The position numbers and the translations under genes are program-made. A DNA stretch of 64,000 bases from JAJDTQ01 sp963422385 (GTDB lineage: Bacteria; Desulfobacterota; Binatia; UBA9968; JAJDTQ01): assembly GCA_963422385.1 (NCBI GenBank), contig OY729432.1, forward strand, positions 1,674,001-1,738,000, read 5' to 3'. Below, piece by piece: positions 6,784 to 16,316 of the stretch (its first letter is position 1; each line of letters begins with the position of its first letter). Below the pieces are notes generated by a model. It saw only the letters and a list, made by a program, of their open reading frames with translations, was not told the origin of the DNA and ran no database searches.

Positions 6784-8217
6784 CGTGTTCTCCTTTCTGT
6801 TGCGATTCAGGATGAGTTTGGCTAACGCGAACCGCGAATGGTTCAACAAGGCCGCGCTGCCATCGCGTGCCATATCAACGCGCAGACGGTGCAGCATGGG
6901 GTGCAGTAAGTTAAGTGCGGGCGCGGCACCTTCCAACGCGGCGCGAAACAACTGCGCGGTCACTTCCGTCTGCAAATCTTTTGCATCGCGTACGGTCGTG
7001 CACGCCAGTCGGAATAGGGCCAACGGCGGCATCTTTTCCTTGCCAGAAGGCAGACGTACCGGCTCCAACTCCAGGTCGCGAAACCAGCGCCGCAAATTCT
7101 CTGCGGCCGTTTCCAGCGTCGTCTGCATATAGTGGCGCACGACGATCCGCCCGGCGTTGCCGCCGAGCGTGACAGCGTGGAATTGCTCCTGCCGCAGCTT
7201 CTCGCGCTCTTGCCCACTCCATGGCGATTTCAGAAAATCCGCCACGGCCTTAGGGTCCGCTTGGTTGAGCAAAGCCCCCCACCCGCTGGTGGCGTCTGTT
7301 TTGTTCCGCGTCCAAAAGCAACACGACGTCTGCCCGAGGCGGATAGCATGATCCGCGCGGCCGAGCATCCAATTGAGCGCCGTGCAATAGGCGACAGCCG
7401 CCCGCGTAGAAGTGGAAGCATTGAGGCTTTGTGCAAAGCTGTAGGAGACGAAGGCGTCTTTATCAAACGAGACAATCGCCGCGCCGAAGGATTGGGTGTT
7501 GGGCACACCTTGCACTTTGGGATTGTGGGTCAACGCAATGGCTTGCTCCTTTTCGCCAGTGACCAGGCAAAGGCCGCGCGGTGCGTCTGCTTCTTGGGCT
7601 TCGCTCTCTTTCTCGAACTGCCCCCGCCAAAAGAACTGGAGGTCGTCTTCGTCTTCCAGCAGCAGTTGCTCATCCACGCGGAAAGAGAAGTGATCCGGTC
7701 CCAGTTTCACTTCCTCGCCGCTGGCCTTGGTGATCCACCAGGCGAGTTTTTCTTTTGGCTTGGCGTCGGCGCTGACACCCCAGCGCAAAAAGGACGGCAC
7801 TTGCCCCGGCTCAGGCTTGAAAGCCAACAGCGTTTTGAGCGCTGTGTTAAAGGTCTCCTGATGGGCCTGTTCAATCTGTGCCCAAAAGTTGTCGTATTTG
7901 CGTCGGTTATTCTTATCCCGCTCCTGTCGTTTCTTTTCGGACATGGCTTTTTCAGGATCTGTGTCCAATCCGAACACGGCGGTAATGCCGTCCGCCAGGA
8001 ACTCGGCCACGCCGCCGGCGACCTTGGATCGCGTGGTTTGCGGACAGGAGAATTCCGGCCCTCGCTTCTTTTCTCCCTCGGTTTCTACCGGGCCTCGTCC
8101 CACGAGATTGCCCGCAGTGTCCAAGGCAATGATCCAGCGCACGGCCTTGGGTTTGAAGGCCAGATTGTTGAGAAGATTTCGATTATTCGCAAAATCATTC
8201 AAGTGTTGTAGCAACAT
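6367..8217 (-). CDS. cas8c: Cas8c (Csd1), type I-C Cascade large subunit
   Basis: 616 residues, normal length for Csd1. Cas8c recognises the PAM and the displaced strand in the type I-C effector. The start MLLQHLNDFANNRNLLNNLAFK is typical, and the ATG at 8217 lies two bases after the cas5c stop. The last ~138 codons double as a separate small subunit, Cas11c, from an internal start at 6783. No frameshift was seen. Confidence 0.96.
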   Translation of the reverse strand: MLLQHLNDFANNRNLLNNLAFKPKAVRWIIALDTAGNLVGRGPVETEGEKKRGPEFSCPQTTRSKVAGGVAEFLADGITAVFGLDTDPEKAMSEKKRQERDKNNRRKYDNFWAQIEQAHQETFNTALKTLLAFKPEPGQVPSFLRWGVSADAKPKEKLAWWITKASGEEVKLGPDHFSFRVDEQLLLEDEDDLQFFWRGQFEKESEAQEADAPRGLCLVTGEKEQAIALTHNPKVQGVPNTQSFGAAIVSFDKDAFVSYSFAQSLNASTSTRAAVAYCTALNWMLGRADHAIRLGQTSCCFWTRNKTDATSGWGALLNQADPKAVADFLKSPWSGQEREKLRQEQFHAVTLGGNAGRIVVRHYMQTTLETAAENLRRWFRDLELEPVRLPSGKEKMPPLALFRLACTTVRDAKDLQTEVTAQLFRAALEGAAPALNLLHPMLHRLRVDMARDGSAALLNHSRFALAKLILNRNRKENTMEITDQQTTDADDAAYQCGRLLAVLAEAQAKSHDYQLEGAGVTERYFGTAMASPASVFPILLKLNRHHLNKISKSDRYRGHDRFLDEAIQDVLCNVRQFPRALDLHAQGRFAIGFYQQKAADRIAREQAKQNSRNKNS

Positions 8218-8219
8218 AA

Positions 8220-9023
8220 TCAGCCCCCCTGAGATTCGAGAATTGCGATGGCGTCGGGATGGCAGATCAAGGTGGAATTCTCGATCTTAGCGCGGAAGAA
8301 ACAGGCTTTGGGTTGAGCTAATTTGCCGACAAAACGTGGGGCGTTTTTCTTGGGCTTGGCTCCCAGTTCATCGGGGCGTTTCCAGCGAAAGCCCTGGGCG
8401 CGGGCGGTAGGCGAAAAGACATCGTAGAGCATCAAGCCCAAATCCTCCTCGGGTTGCCGCCAGGCGGTGCCAAGCTCAGCGGCGCGCTGCTCCAGGGCGG
8501 CTTGGGGATCGTCCACCCACTCGAAATCCGCTGCGAATTCGCGCACGCCAAGGGCAGGGCGATGGAAGCACTTGCCCTGCTGGGCGCGGCGCTTGAATTC
8601 GGCCAGGTACTTGGCGGGCACGTCGTTGGTGTCATCGGCCAAAGACGTGATTTGCAGTTCGGCGCTGATGATGTACTCCACCGCCTGCAACGCCAGCATA
8701 TTGCGCTGTGTGCCGTCGGGCGCGCCGCCGCCTGCCTCAATCGGCGAGACTTTCTCCGGCTGCTCCATCCATTGCCCAACGTTGCGCAGGCTGATGACCG
8801 ATTGCATTTCATTACGCCGAATCGAGGCCCAGCGCCCGCGCTGCACCACTCGGATGGCCGCAATGCGATAGGAGACCTGCGGTTCCCAGAAGACGGCTTC
8901 GAGAATGCCGCGGGCCGCAGAGGGCGTCATGATCGGATAGCTGACGCGCTCCACCTTCATTTCGGGGCGGGTGAAACAGGCCCAGTCGCCCCAGACTCGC
9001 AGGTGTACGTGGTTGTCTTTCAT
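8220..9023 (-). CDS. cas5: Cas5c (Csd5), crRNA-processing endoribonuclease and Cascade subunit
   Basis: 267 residues starting MKDNHVHLRVWGDWACFTRPEMKVERVSYP, the Cas5 RAMP fold start. In type I-C, which lacks Cas6, Cas5c cuts the repeat at the base of its stem and stays bound to the resulting 11-nt handle; the array repeat here has exactly that geometry. Its ATG overlaps the cas3 stop by four bases (9020-9023), and cas8c follows after two bases, indicating tight translational coupling. Intact. Confidence 0.96.
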   Translation of the reverse strand: MKDNHVHLRVWGDWACFTRPEMKVERVSYPIMTPSAARGILEAVFWEPQVSYRIAAIRVVQRGRWASIRRNEMQSVISLRNVGQWMEQPEKVSPIEAGGGAPDGTQRNMLALQAVEYIISAELQITSLADDTNDVPAKYLAEFKRRAQQGKCFHRPALGVREFAADFEWVDDPQAALEQRAAELGTAWRQPEEDLGLMLYDVFSPTARAQGFRWKRPDELGAKPKKNAPRFVGKLAQPKACFFRAKIENSTLICHPDAIAILESQGG

Positions 9024-11230
9024 AGCAAGAAGTCCTCGGTTGGACGATGGTCAATGAGCACGCCGAGATGGTCGTGATAGGCCGCTTTATCCAGCACCCT
9101 CAGTTCCATGCCGGGCAGCAGCGGATGAAGCAGGCCCACAGCGTCTAATTGCTGAAAATCGCGTTGGTGCAAATTCACCATAAAGCGTTGGAAATCGCGC
9201 AAATCCTCGCGGGTAAAACGCGGGCCGCCGGTTTGGGCGCGCGCGCAGATGGCGTCCACCTTTTCTAAGGCTTCCTGCATGGGTGCAATGACGGCCTGCG
9301 TGTCGTCGGAGATAACCCTGGCCTTGCGGGCCACTTCCCGGAAACGCAGATTTTCCCGATCTTCCTGGATGGAGGTCTCTCGCCGACGCTGATGATCGGT
9401 GGGCACGTATCGAAACAGCTCATCGAAATAACGGCCAAACAGCTCCGGCCTGCCAGACAAATCATCCGTGAATAGCTGACCCAGCCGCCGCGCTGCAATG
9501 TCCGTGGCCACGCGATACACGCCGCCGGGCAGCTTGGCATCTAGCGGTCGGAATACCACCACGCGCCCCTTGCCCGGCAAGCGTCCTTCCCGGTTGCAGC
9601 GGCCGGCCGCCTGTACGATCGAATCCAGCGGTCCCAAGGCGCGGTAAACCAGCGGGAAATCAATGTCCACGCCGGCTTCTATTACCTGTGTGGATACCAG
9701 CCGACAAGGTTGGTCGTCTTCCAAACGCCGTTTGGCCTCCGTCAGCACACGCATGCGATGTGCCGCGCACATGGCTGAGGAAAGATGCAGCACACCTTCC
9801 AACCCCTGAGCGCACAACCGTTCCCACCACTCGGCGGCCTGTTTGCGCGTGTTCACCACGCCCAGGGCTTGCGGCTCGCCCGCCCATTCCTCAGCCAATT
9901 CCGAGAAGTCGCTCTCTGTGGTTCGCACCTCGTAAACTACCCGGCCCAACTTCTGAAACAGCTCGCCAAGCTGTGATGCGATCTCCTTCACCTCATTCGC
10001 CTCAAAGCCATGCGGCAGCGATGTGCTGCGGCGAAAGGCCGGTTGCGTAGCTGTGGAAAAAACAAAACTCACGCGATAGTGTCGCTGCAGATCGCGCAGG
10101 ACATGCAGGAGCGGATTGAGCAGGTGGGAAGGCAGCGTCTGCACCTCATCCAGCAACACCACGGAATTTGCGATGTTGTGTAGTTTCCGGCATCTGGATG
10201 TGCGGCTGGCAAAAAGGGATCCGATGAATTGCACCGAAGTGGTGACGATAATCGGCGCGTCCCAGTTTTCCGCCGCCAATTCCTCTGGCGCACGGCCTTG
10301 CTCTGCTTCGTCAATCTTGGCGTTTACCGCTGAATGGTGCTCAATCACGATGCCTTCGTTTTGCGGGTCGAGAACTTTGCGGTATTCGGCGGCGTTTTGC
10401 TCGATGATTGACAAGTAAGGTATCACCACAATCACGCGCCGCATCCCGTGTTGTCGCGCATGTTCCAGCGCAAAGGCCATGCCTGACAGCGTTTTGCCGC
10501 CGCCTGTGGGCACGGTGAGGGAAAAGAAGCCCGGCGGCTCTGCCGCCTTCTTCAAACAGTTCTCAAATACCTTGTTGCGTACCTTGTTGAGGTCGCCGGA
10601 CGAATCAAACGTGTCCCGATGCGCTTGCAATCGCTTAAGCAGCAACGGAGCATCCATCTTGATGGGGTGCCGTTCGCGTCCGATTTTGAAGTGTTCCGTA
10701 TCCAGAAAATCCGCATCTACCAAGCAGGAAAACAACATCCGCACGTAGAATTCTCTGGCGGCAGGATCCTTGGCGCACTTGGCAAATTCTGGCTCGGCTA
10801 GTTTGTTGGGAATTTGCTCTAGTTCCGCTTCAAACCGCTTTGTTAGAGAGTCGAGACGATTCATGGCATCGTATTTGTCGCTGCCCACCAAGTCTTGCAA
10901 ATCGCTCAGATTATGTAGCCCGGCGTGGTGCCCAGCGATGGCAAAAGCCGGTCCCAACCAGCAACGCTCGAAGGCCAGTGCGGCGCCATACACCGCATGA
11001 TGAGTCTCGGCGGACCCCGGACGCTCGCCCGCCAAATACTCCTGAAAGGGAATCCTGTACTTGCCCAAGTCGTGGAGCATGCCGGTCCACTTCGCGACCA
11101 AGGCAAACGGTTGACCGAAGCCCTGCGCTCTGTCCCCTACGTTTCGCAGATGCTCGGACAACGGGTGCCAGTCTCTTTGGCTTAGCTGTTCGCCGCGTTT
11201 CGTTTCTGCCGTATGGGCGTAGTAGTTCAT
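9020..11230 (-). CDS. cas3: Cas3 nuclease-helicase (type I-C)
   Basis: 736 residues, first gene of the operon. The N-terminal HD nuclease shows H53-D54 (MLHDLGKYRIPF) and H101-H102 (AGHHAGLH). The SF2 helicase follows with Walker A at 241-247 (PTGGGKT), the Cas3-type DEVQ box at 361-364, and a late motif QAAGRCNREG. Cas3 is recruited to Cascade-bound targets, nicks and degrades the DNA. The start at 11230 has no strong ribosome site; a tiny frame (11234-11269, 11 codons, MAEPDITAEEP) ends three bases before it and may be the stub of an antitoxin gene or a leader peptide. Confidence 0.96.
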   Translation of the reverse strand: MNYYAHTAETKRGEQLSQRDWHPLSEHLRNVGDRAQGFGQPFALVAKWTGMLHDLGKYRIPFQEYLAGERPGSAETHHAVYGAALAFERCWLGPAFAIAGHHAGLHNLSDLQDLVGSDKYDAMNRLDSLTKRFEAELEQIPNKLAEPEFAKCAKDPAAREFYVRMLFSCLVDADFLDTEHFKIGRERHPIKMDAPLLLKRLQAHRDTFDSSGDLNKVRNKVFENCLKKAAEPPGFFSLTVPTGGGKTLSGMAFALEHARQHGMRRVIVVIPYLSIIEQNAAEYRKVLDPQNEGIVIEHHSAVNAKIDEAEQGRAPEELAAENWDAPIIVTTSVQFIGSLFASRTSRCRKLHNIANSVVLLDEVQTLPSHLLNPLLHVLRDLQRHYRVSFVFSTATQPAFRRSTSLPHGFEANEVKEIASQLGELFQKLGRVVYEVRTTESDFSELAEEWAGEPQALGVVNTRKQAAEWWERLCAQGLEGVLHLSSAMCAAHRMRVLTEAKRRLEDDQPCRLVSTQVIEAGVDIDFPLVYRALGPLDSIVQAAGRCNREGRLPGKGRVVVFRPLDAKLPGGVYRVATDIAARRLGQLFTDDLSGRPELFGRYFDELFRYVPTDHQRRRETSIQEDRENLRFREVARKARVISDDTQAVIAPMQEALEKVDAICARAQTGGPRFTREDLRDFQRFMVNLHQRDFQQLDAVGLLHPLLPGMELRVLDKAAYHDHLGVLIDHRPTEDFLL

Positions 11231-11275
11231 GATTCAAGGTTCTTCGGCGGTGATATCAGGTTCAGCCATTTCAAT

Positions 11276-11371
11276 CTACTTTACGGCTTTGCGCCAAGCC
11301 GCTCGCTCCTCCGGTGTCAGATCATCCTTCACGTCCTTGCCGTACAAATTGAGCAGATATACCCTCTTGCT
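11276..11371 (-). pseudogene. RelE/HigB-type toxin C-terminal remnant
   Basis: The minus strand reads VYLLNLYGKDVKDDLTPEER followed by AAWRKAVK and a stop at 11276-11278. This fits the C-terminus of RelE/HigB-like toxins (pattern IYLLxLYxKxxxDDLTPE). The frame is blocked by a stop at 11372-11374, so the N-terminal two thirds are gone. An ATG seven bases after the stop begins an 11-codon frame, where an antitoxin gene would normally start. It lies immediately upstream of cas3. Confidence 0.6.
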
Positions 11372-11406
11372 TTATACTCACCGGGAAAGCGGGCAAGGCG
11401 CCGCCG

Positions 11407-12303
11407 CTATCCCCTGCCCCCCATCAAATGTTCCCCAAACCATCCCACGGACAGGTCCAGCAGTCGGCTCAGGTGAGGCTCTTTGTAGATGCCGTGATGG
11501 TCGACGTCGGGCAGCACCACGTAGCGCTTGGGCTCGGGCGAACGCTCGTGGAGGCCGCGCTGCTCGTCCAGGGGCGTCAGGGCGTCGAGTTCGGCGGAGA
11601 CGTACAGGGCCGGGCATGTCATCTGGTGCGCCATGGCTTCGGGCTTGTACTCGATGATGGCATCGGCGCATTCCAGCGGCATCTCGACCTCGCCTCTTTC
11701 CGGATTGGCGGCTACGGTCTCTTTCCAGAACTCCCACCCCTCCGGCGTCGTCTGCATGATGTGGTAGGGATGCACGCGCCGGGATTGTCCGCTCTGCACC
11801 CGCTGAATGCGGTCGTCTTCGAGCTCTTTCAGGAACGCCCGCCATTCCCATTCCCGGCGCAGGCAACGGAGCCAGCGCTCGCCGTCACCCACGCCCACGG
11901 CGCTCATGATGCATCGGACCCTGGGATCGACGGCGGCCGCGTAGGCCGCGTGGGCGCCGCCGAAGCTGGTGCCCCATATGCCGATGCGCTCGGGATCCAC
12001 CTCATCGCGCACGCTGAGGCAGGTGAGGCCGTTGCGGATGTCCTCGATCTGTTCCAGGGGGATCAGGCGGTAGCGCGGCCCTTCACTCTCCCCGAAACCA
12101 CGATAGTCGAAACGGAGCGTCACGTAGCCCTCCGCGGCCAGGCGGGCGGCCACCGCGGGCATGAGCGCCTCCTTGAGGCCGGCGTAACCCTGGCACAGGA
12201 TGATTCCGGGATGGCGTTGCGAACCGTCGCGAGCGTCGGGGATGGAGACAACCGCGGACAGGCTGTATCCGGGCCCGCTGTAGAATCGGATTGCTTCTTC
12301 CAT
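11407..12303 (-). CDS. Alpha/beta hydrolase (dienelactone hydrolase/acyl-peptidase-like)
   Basis: 298 residues from the ATG at 12303, preferred over an upstream frame extension because GAGGAAGG lies just before it. Alpha/beta hydrolase fold: GYVTLRFDYRGFGESEG for the strand after the oxyanion region, GTSFGGAHAAYAA as nucleophile elbow (G-x-S-x-G), and DVDHHGIYK near the C-terminus for the catalytic histidine. ELDALTPLDEQ fits the acid loop. Likely an esterase or peptidase; substrate unknown. Heads a minus-strand block with the AbrB-like permease and CoA-transferase upstream. Confidence 0.85.
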   Translation of the reverse strand: MEEAIRFYSGPGYSLSAVVSIPDARDGSQRHPGIILCQGYAGLKEALMPAVAARLAAEGYVTLRFDYRGFGESEGPRYRLIPLEQIEDIRNGLTCLSVRDEVDPERIGIWGTSFGGAHAAYAAAVDPRVRCIMSAVGVGDGERWLRCLRREWEWRAFLKELEDDRIQRVQSGQSRRVHPYHIMQTTPEGWEFWKETVAANPERGEVEMPLECADAIIEYKPEAMAHQMTCPALYVSAELDALTPLDEQRGLHERSPEPKRYVVLPDVDHHGIYKEPHLSRLLDLSVGWFGEHLMGGRG

Positions 12304-12366
12304 GAGACCTTCCTCTACCTGCGCGTGCAGCCCCATGCCCGCGCAGGGGATGTCGCCCGGACACGG

Positions 12367-13464
12367 TCACGGGCGGCCGCGTCGCAGCCATCGGGTGGCG
12401 CCGACGTAGATATGCTGGGTACCCATGTTGACCACCACCACCCGAGCCAGATGAAAGGCGATGACCGCGGGGACGCCGATCTGCAACGCCTGGGCGGTGA
12501 TGGCCATCTCCGCCAGACCGCCGGGCGAGGTGGAGATGATCATGGTAGCGATGGGGAGCCGGAAGGCCCAGGCCAGGGCGACGGCCACCACCACCGAGGC
12601 GGCCAGCACGAATAAGGAATTCAACAGCGCGAACGGGATGAACAGCTTGTGGCGCACGAAGAACTCCCGTTCGTAGCGCGCCCCGAGCACCAGGCCGAAC
12701 ATGAGTTGGGCGAACTGCGTCATCCACTGCGGCACGGCGGATAGCTGGACCTCGCTCACCGTGAAAGCCGCACCGAAGAAGATCGGCATGAGCAGATAGC
12801 CGTTGTGCAGGTGAAGGCGCTCGGAGATCTCGCCCAGCGCAAACCCCGCGAGCAGCCAAGGCACCAGCACGCCCACGTCCAGCGGCGCCGCGGGCCGGTA
12901 GTTGCCGGTCTCCAGCGGGATGCCGCCGTAGGTCAGGGCGAAGGGGATGACGAGGACGAGGATGGAGACGCGCAGGCTGTGGGCCGCCGCCACCGGCGCG
13001 GTCTGCGCGCCGTACCGCTGAGCCAGGTTTGCCATGGCCATGGCGCCGCCCGGGATGGACGCGAAAAAGGTCGACCGGGTCTCGACTCCCGAGACCCGGC
13101 TCAGAATCACCGCCCCCAGCGCTCCGATCACGAAGGTCGTCAGGGTCGCCAGGACGATGGGCAGCCAGTTGGCGGCCAGCGCCGATACCACCGGCGGGGT
13201 GAAGTAGAGGGATATCGCCGACCCGAGCAAGACCTGGCCCATCTGTCGCGCGTACGGTGGCGAGTCCATGGGGAGGCCCGACAGGTTGAGCGCGGCAACG
13301 GCCACCATGGGTCCCACCATCCAGGGGATGGGCAGGTGCAGCGAGTCGCACACGTACCCCGCCGGAATGCCCACCGCCAGGGCGGTGAGGATGGCCGGCA
13401 CGCGCTGGCGCAGGGCCGTCACGTTCCGGCGCAGATCCGCGATTGTCCCGGACCCCAGGTTCAT
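12367..13464 (-). CDS. AbrB-family membrane protein (duplicated AbrB domain permease)
   Basis: 365 residues, strongly hydrophobic with about ten membrane segments in two similar halves: IPWMVGPMVAVAALNLSG in the first and PGGLAEMAITAQALQIGVP in the second are the paired signatures of the AbrB/'ammonia monooxygenase' membrane family. These proteins are often misnamed regulators; most are probable transporters of small organic acids. It stands 63 bases upstream of the hydrolase and downstream of the CoA-transferase on the same strand, so it may import or export a substrate of that block. Substrate unknown. Confidence 0.85.
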   Translation of the reverse strand: MNLGSGTIADLRRNVTALRQRVPAILTALAVGIPAGYVCDSLHLPIPWMVGPMVAVAALNLSGLPMDSPPYARQMGQVLLGSAISLYFTPPVVSALAANWLPIVLATLTTFVIGALGAVILSRVSGVETRSTFFASIPGGAMAMANLAQRYGAQTAPVAAAHSLRVSILVLVIPFALTYGGIPLETGNYRPAAPLDVGVLVPWLLAGFALGEISERLHLHNGYLLMPIFFGAAFTVSEVQLSAVPQWMTQFAQLMFGLVLGARYEREFFVRHKLFIPFALLNSLFVLAASVVVAVALAWAFRLPIATMIISTSPGGLAEMAITAQALQIGVPAVIAFHLARVVVVNMGTQHIYVGATRWLRRGRP

Positions 13465-13498
13465 GGATGCCGGCCGCGGCTCCCGGGCACGGCGCCCG

Positions 13499-14680
13499 TC
13501 ATACGATGTTTCTCTCGCGAAGGGATCGGATCTCTTCCGGGCTGTACCCCAACCCGGTGAGCGTCTCCTCGTTGTGCTCGCCGAGCGTGGGCGGCCGGAG
13601 CTCGAGGGTGATGGGGGTATCCAGCAGATTGAGGCCGTTCCGCACCAGCTTGAAGGGGCCGAACTCGGGGTGGTCCACCTCCATCAGCCGGTCCAGGTGC
13701 CGGACCTGAGGATCCTCGAAGACCTCGGCGAAGTTGTTGATGGGGGCGCAGGGGACGTCCCTGGCTTCCAACTCCTTCAGCCAGTGGTCCCGGGGCGCCG
13801 ACTGCACCACCGCGCCGAAGGTCTCGGAGATGAAGTCGTAGTTCCGCGCCCGGGCGGGCCGGTCCCTGGTGCGCTCGTCGGTCTGGAAGTCCGGCCGGCC
13901 CATGACCTCGGTGACGCCGATCCAGAACTTCGGCGGATGCGAAAGGTGGATGACGAAGGGTTTGCCGTCGCCCGCCACCAGCGCGTAGACGCCCGCGGTT
14001 TTGATGCGGCTGCGCATGCTGGGCACGTCCCCGCTGAACAGGTACTGGGTGATGCCGAGCCCCAGGAAGCAGATGGTGGACTCCAGCAGTGACGTCTCCA
14101 CCTTCTGGCCCACCCCGGTGCGTTCCCGGGCGGCCAGCGCCGCCAGTACCCCGTAGCAGCCGAAGATGCCGCCGAGATGGTCGGAAAAGGCCGCACCCGG
14201 CCCGTGCGGCTTGTCCAGCTCGGTCAGGACGCTAAGCAGCCCGCTCAGGGACTGCCCGATGGTGTCGTAGCCCGGCCGCTTCCGGTACGGGCCGTCCTGG
14301 CCGAAGGCGGAGATGGAGCAGTAGATGATGTGCGGGTTCATCCCGCGCACCACGTCGTAGCCGATGCCCAGACGGTCCACCACCCCGGGCCGGAGGTTTT
14401 CGACGATGACGTCCGCGTCCCGGGCCAGCCGAAGGAACACCTCCCTGCCCTCGGGCGTCTTCATGTCCAGGGTCACGCTTTTCTTGTTGCGGTTGAGGGC
14501 ACAGAAGCTCGGGCTGTAATTCTTGGGCTCCTTGTCCCAGGTGCGGAACGGGTCCCCCCTGCCGGGGGTCTCGATCTTGGTCACGTCCGCCCCCAGGTCG
14601 GCCAACAGCAGAGACGCGTAGGGACCGGCGATGTAGTTGGTGACGTCGAGGATCTTGATACCTTCCAGTGCTCCGGGCAT
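13499..14680 (-). CDS. CaiB/BaiF (class III) CoA-transferase
   Basis: 393 residues from the ATG at 14680 (MPGALEGIKILDVTNYIAGP), the canonical family start. Class III CoA-transferases move CoA between acyl groups through an aspartyl-CoA thioester. LLADLGADVTKIETPGRGDPFR and NRNKKSVTLDMKTPEG are diagnostic. The region GQSLSGLLSVLTELDKPHGPG fits the substrate-facing segment. Length is as expected. Acyl substrate not identifiable. The ABM-domain gene lies 77 bases upstream on the same strand. Confidence 0.92.
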   Translation of the reverse strand: MPGALEGIKILDVTNYIAGPYASLLLADLGADVTKIETPGRGDPFRTWDKEPKNYSPSFCALNRNKKSVTLDMKTPEGREVFLRLARDADVIVENLRPGVVDRLGIGYDVVRGMNPHIIYCSISAFGQDGPYRKRPGYDTIGQSLSGLLSVLTELDKPHGPGAAFSDHLGGIFGCYGVLAALAARERTGVGQKVETSLLESTICFLGLGITQYLFSGDVPSMRSRIKTAGVYALVAGDGKPFVIHLSHPPKFWIGVTEVMGRPDFQTDERTRDRPARARNYDFISETFGAVVQSAPRDHWLKELEARDVPCAPINNFAEVFEDPQVRHLDRLMEVDHPEFGPFKLVRNGLNLLDTPITLELRPPTLGEHNEETLTGLGYSPEEIRSLRERNIV

Positions 14681-14757
14681 GGGGCGAGGGCCTTTCTGTC
14701 TCTGTGTCCCGGGCGTATGGCCAGGACGTTTGCGTATGCGGCTCGGTTCGTGGGGCG

Positions 14758-15048
14758 TTAGCGGGTGCGGTTGTATTCGTAGTCTTCGCGCTCGGTGGCG
14801 CCGGCCCGAAGCTCGGGCAGCAGCGGCGGACGCGTGGTGTTCACCTGCGCGTGGACGTCCAGGGCGGCTTGGTCGACCCAGCGTTCGACCAACGCCAGCT
14901 TGTCCGGGTTCACCACGCTGCGGAACACCTCGAACTGCTCGCACCCCGGCTCCTTCATGACTTCCTCGCAACGCCCCCGATACCCTTCGGCGAGCTCCGC
15001 GCCTTTCCCCCGGACCGCGTTGATGGTGACGATGAGTCGGACGGACAT
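14758..15048 (-). CDS. ABM-domain protein (antibiotic biosynthesis monooxygenase / quinol monooxygenase-like)
   Basis: 96 residues starting MSVRLIVTINAVRGKGAELAEGY, the beta-alpha fold of small ABM proteins (YgiN type), which act as dimeric monooxygenases or isomerases on quinols. EPGCEQFEVFRSVVNPDKLALVERW is the second conserved strand-helix. The start is supported by GGGAGGAA upstream. Same strand as the CoA-transferase; a role in turnover of an aromatic compound is only inferred. Confidence 0.85.
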   Translation of the reverse strand: MSVRLIVTINAVRGKGAELAEGYRGRCEEVMKEPGCEQFEVFRSVVNPDKLALVERWVDQAALDVHAQVNTTRPPLLPELRAGATEREDYEYNRTR

Positions 15049-15184
15049 TTCGATTCCTCCCTTTCAGGTTTGGGTGGACCTGCATCTTCGGCAGGGTCTC
15101 GTGACGAGATTCCTCCAGGGTCCATCAGCCTCCAGTGTGTACCAGATCAGGCGGTGGGCCGCGAGATGCGCCGCAACGAGCTCA

Positions 15185-15219
15185 CCCCGTCATCCCGGAC
15201 TTGATCCGGGATGACGGGG
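15185..15219. repeat. Perfect hairpin, 15-bp arms, 5-nt loop
   Basis: CCCCGTCATCCCGGA (15185-15199) and its exact complement (15205-15219) flank the loop CTTGA. The motif 'GTCATCCCGGACTTGATCC' is a widespread intergenic palindrome in many proteobacterial genomes. Here it lies between the racemase-like gene stop and the ABM gene start. It lacks a T-run, so it is more likely a dispersed repeat than a classical terminator, though it may stabilise RNA ends. Confidence 0.75.
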
Positions 15220-15264
15220 GAGAGTGAGGCGGTGCCCGCGGGTCTGTCCCGGATGGTCGCGTCC

Positions 15265-16017
15265 TCAGACGGGCTCGGGCATCTCGGCCAGCAGCCGTCC
15301 GTAGCCCGGAATCGGCTGGCGCACGCCCAGGCGCATCTGCGTCTCCCAGCAGCGTGCCGGCAGCGCGTGCACCACCGGCACGCCGAGACTCGCTTCCAGC
15401 GGATCGATGATGTCCAGCGTCTTCCATGCCGACCCCAGCATATAGAGACATTCTCCGCCCGGGTGTCTGGTGAACATCGCCGCGAGCTGCCGGTGGATCT
15501 CGGAGGAGGGGACCTTGGGGACGTCGGCGAACGGCACGTCGATGCCCTCCATGCCCAGTACCTCGAAGCCGGCGTCGGTCAGGTAGGCGCGGAACACGGC
15601 ATTGAGTTCCTCCGGAAGATAGCTTGCGCCCACGAGTTTCCGGACTCCAAGGGTCCGGAACGCCCGCACGTGGTTCTGCCCCGACGTTACCATGGGGATG
15701 CCGTACCGGCTCTCCCAGGCGCTGATGGCGGCGCCCTCGCCCTCGTAGCCCAGAAGCATGAACGGCGGGGCTCCGATAACCCGGATCAGGTCCGGCCCGA
15801 GGGCCGCCAACTCGGCTGCCTTGGCCTCGTAGCCAGGCATCGATGCCCTGAACTCGGCCTGGGTCCCTTGGGTAAAACCCATGCTCCGGTGGACCAACCT
15901 GATGCTCGGCGGAAGCTTCGGGTCCAGTTCCTGGTCCCCGAGCACGCCGGTCCTGTTCGTCGGCCACACCGAGCCGACAAGGTACTGCGTGTGAGCAGGT
16001 TCAGCTTCGTTCGCCAT
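15265..16017 (-). CDS. Aspartate/glutamate racemase-family protein (arylmalonate decarboxylase/maleate isomerase-like)
   Basis: 250 residues. Fold and motifs fit the two-domain Asp/Glu racemase superfamily branch that includes maleate cis-trans isomerase and arylmalonate decarboxylase: IRVIGAPPFMLLGYEGEG near 80-95, then GIPMVTSGQNHVRAFRTLGVRK, and a C-terminal GVPVVHALPARCWETQMRLG with a candidate catalytic cysteine. The first cysteine position reads APPFM rather than xxCT, so it may be a one-cysteine (decarboxylase-type) enzyme. Substrate unknown. A 61-codon frame upstream (16001-16186) overlaps its start; I do not recognise it. Confidence 0.8.
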   Translation of the reverse strand: MANEAEPAHTQYLVGSVWPTNRTGVLGDQELDPKLPPSIRLVHRSMGFTQGTQAEFRASMPGYEAKAAELAALGPDLIRVIGAPPFMLLGYEGEGAAISAWESRYGIPMVTSGQNHVRAFRTLGVRKLVGASYLPEELNAVFRAYLTDAGFEVLGMEGIDVPFADVPKVPSSEIHRQLAAMFTRHPGGECLYMLGSAWKTLDIIDPLEASLGVPVVHALPARCWETQMRLGVRQPIPGYGRLLAEMPEPV

Positions 16018-16316
16018 GCTTCAATTCCAGGATATTTCGGGTCGTTCTCAACAAAGTCGGCAGGTTCTCGGGTACAATATCCGACTCCGCCGGCCCCAAC
16101 GGCTCGGGACGCTGCTTCGTGGCGACGCGGACGCCGCCGAAGGCTTCGGCCCGGTTGCCATGCAGCAGGCGGCCCGTGCCCATCAACTCTCTTGAAGCTG
16201 GCCTTGCCTTCGACTACCAGGAAGTTGCCGGCTCCGTATGATGTTCATGTCGGGAGGATCGCCGGGCTTGAAGTGGAACATCCAGGCACAGAACCTGCAC
16301 GGTTCCGAAGATGCCC

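Noticed and set aside
7132..8211. A 359-codon plus-strand frame opposite cas8c
   Set aside because: Antisense shadow in GC-rich DNA with no recognisable domain; cas8c on the other strand is certain.
15185..15219. Hairpin as a rho-independent terminator
   Set aside because: No T-run on either side; the sequence is a widespread dispersed palindrome.
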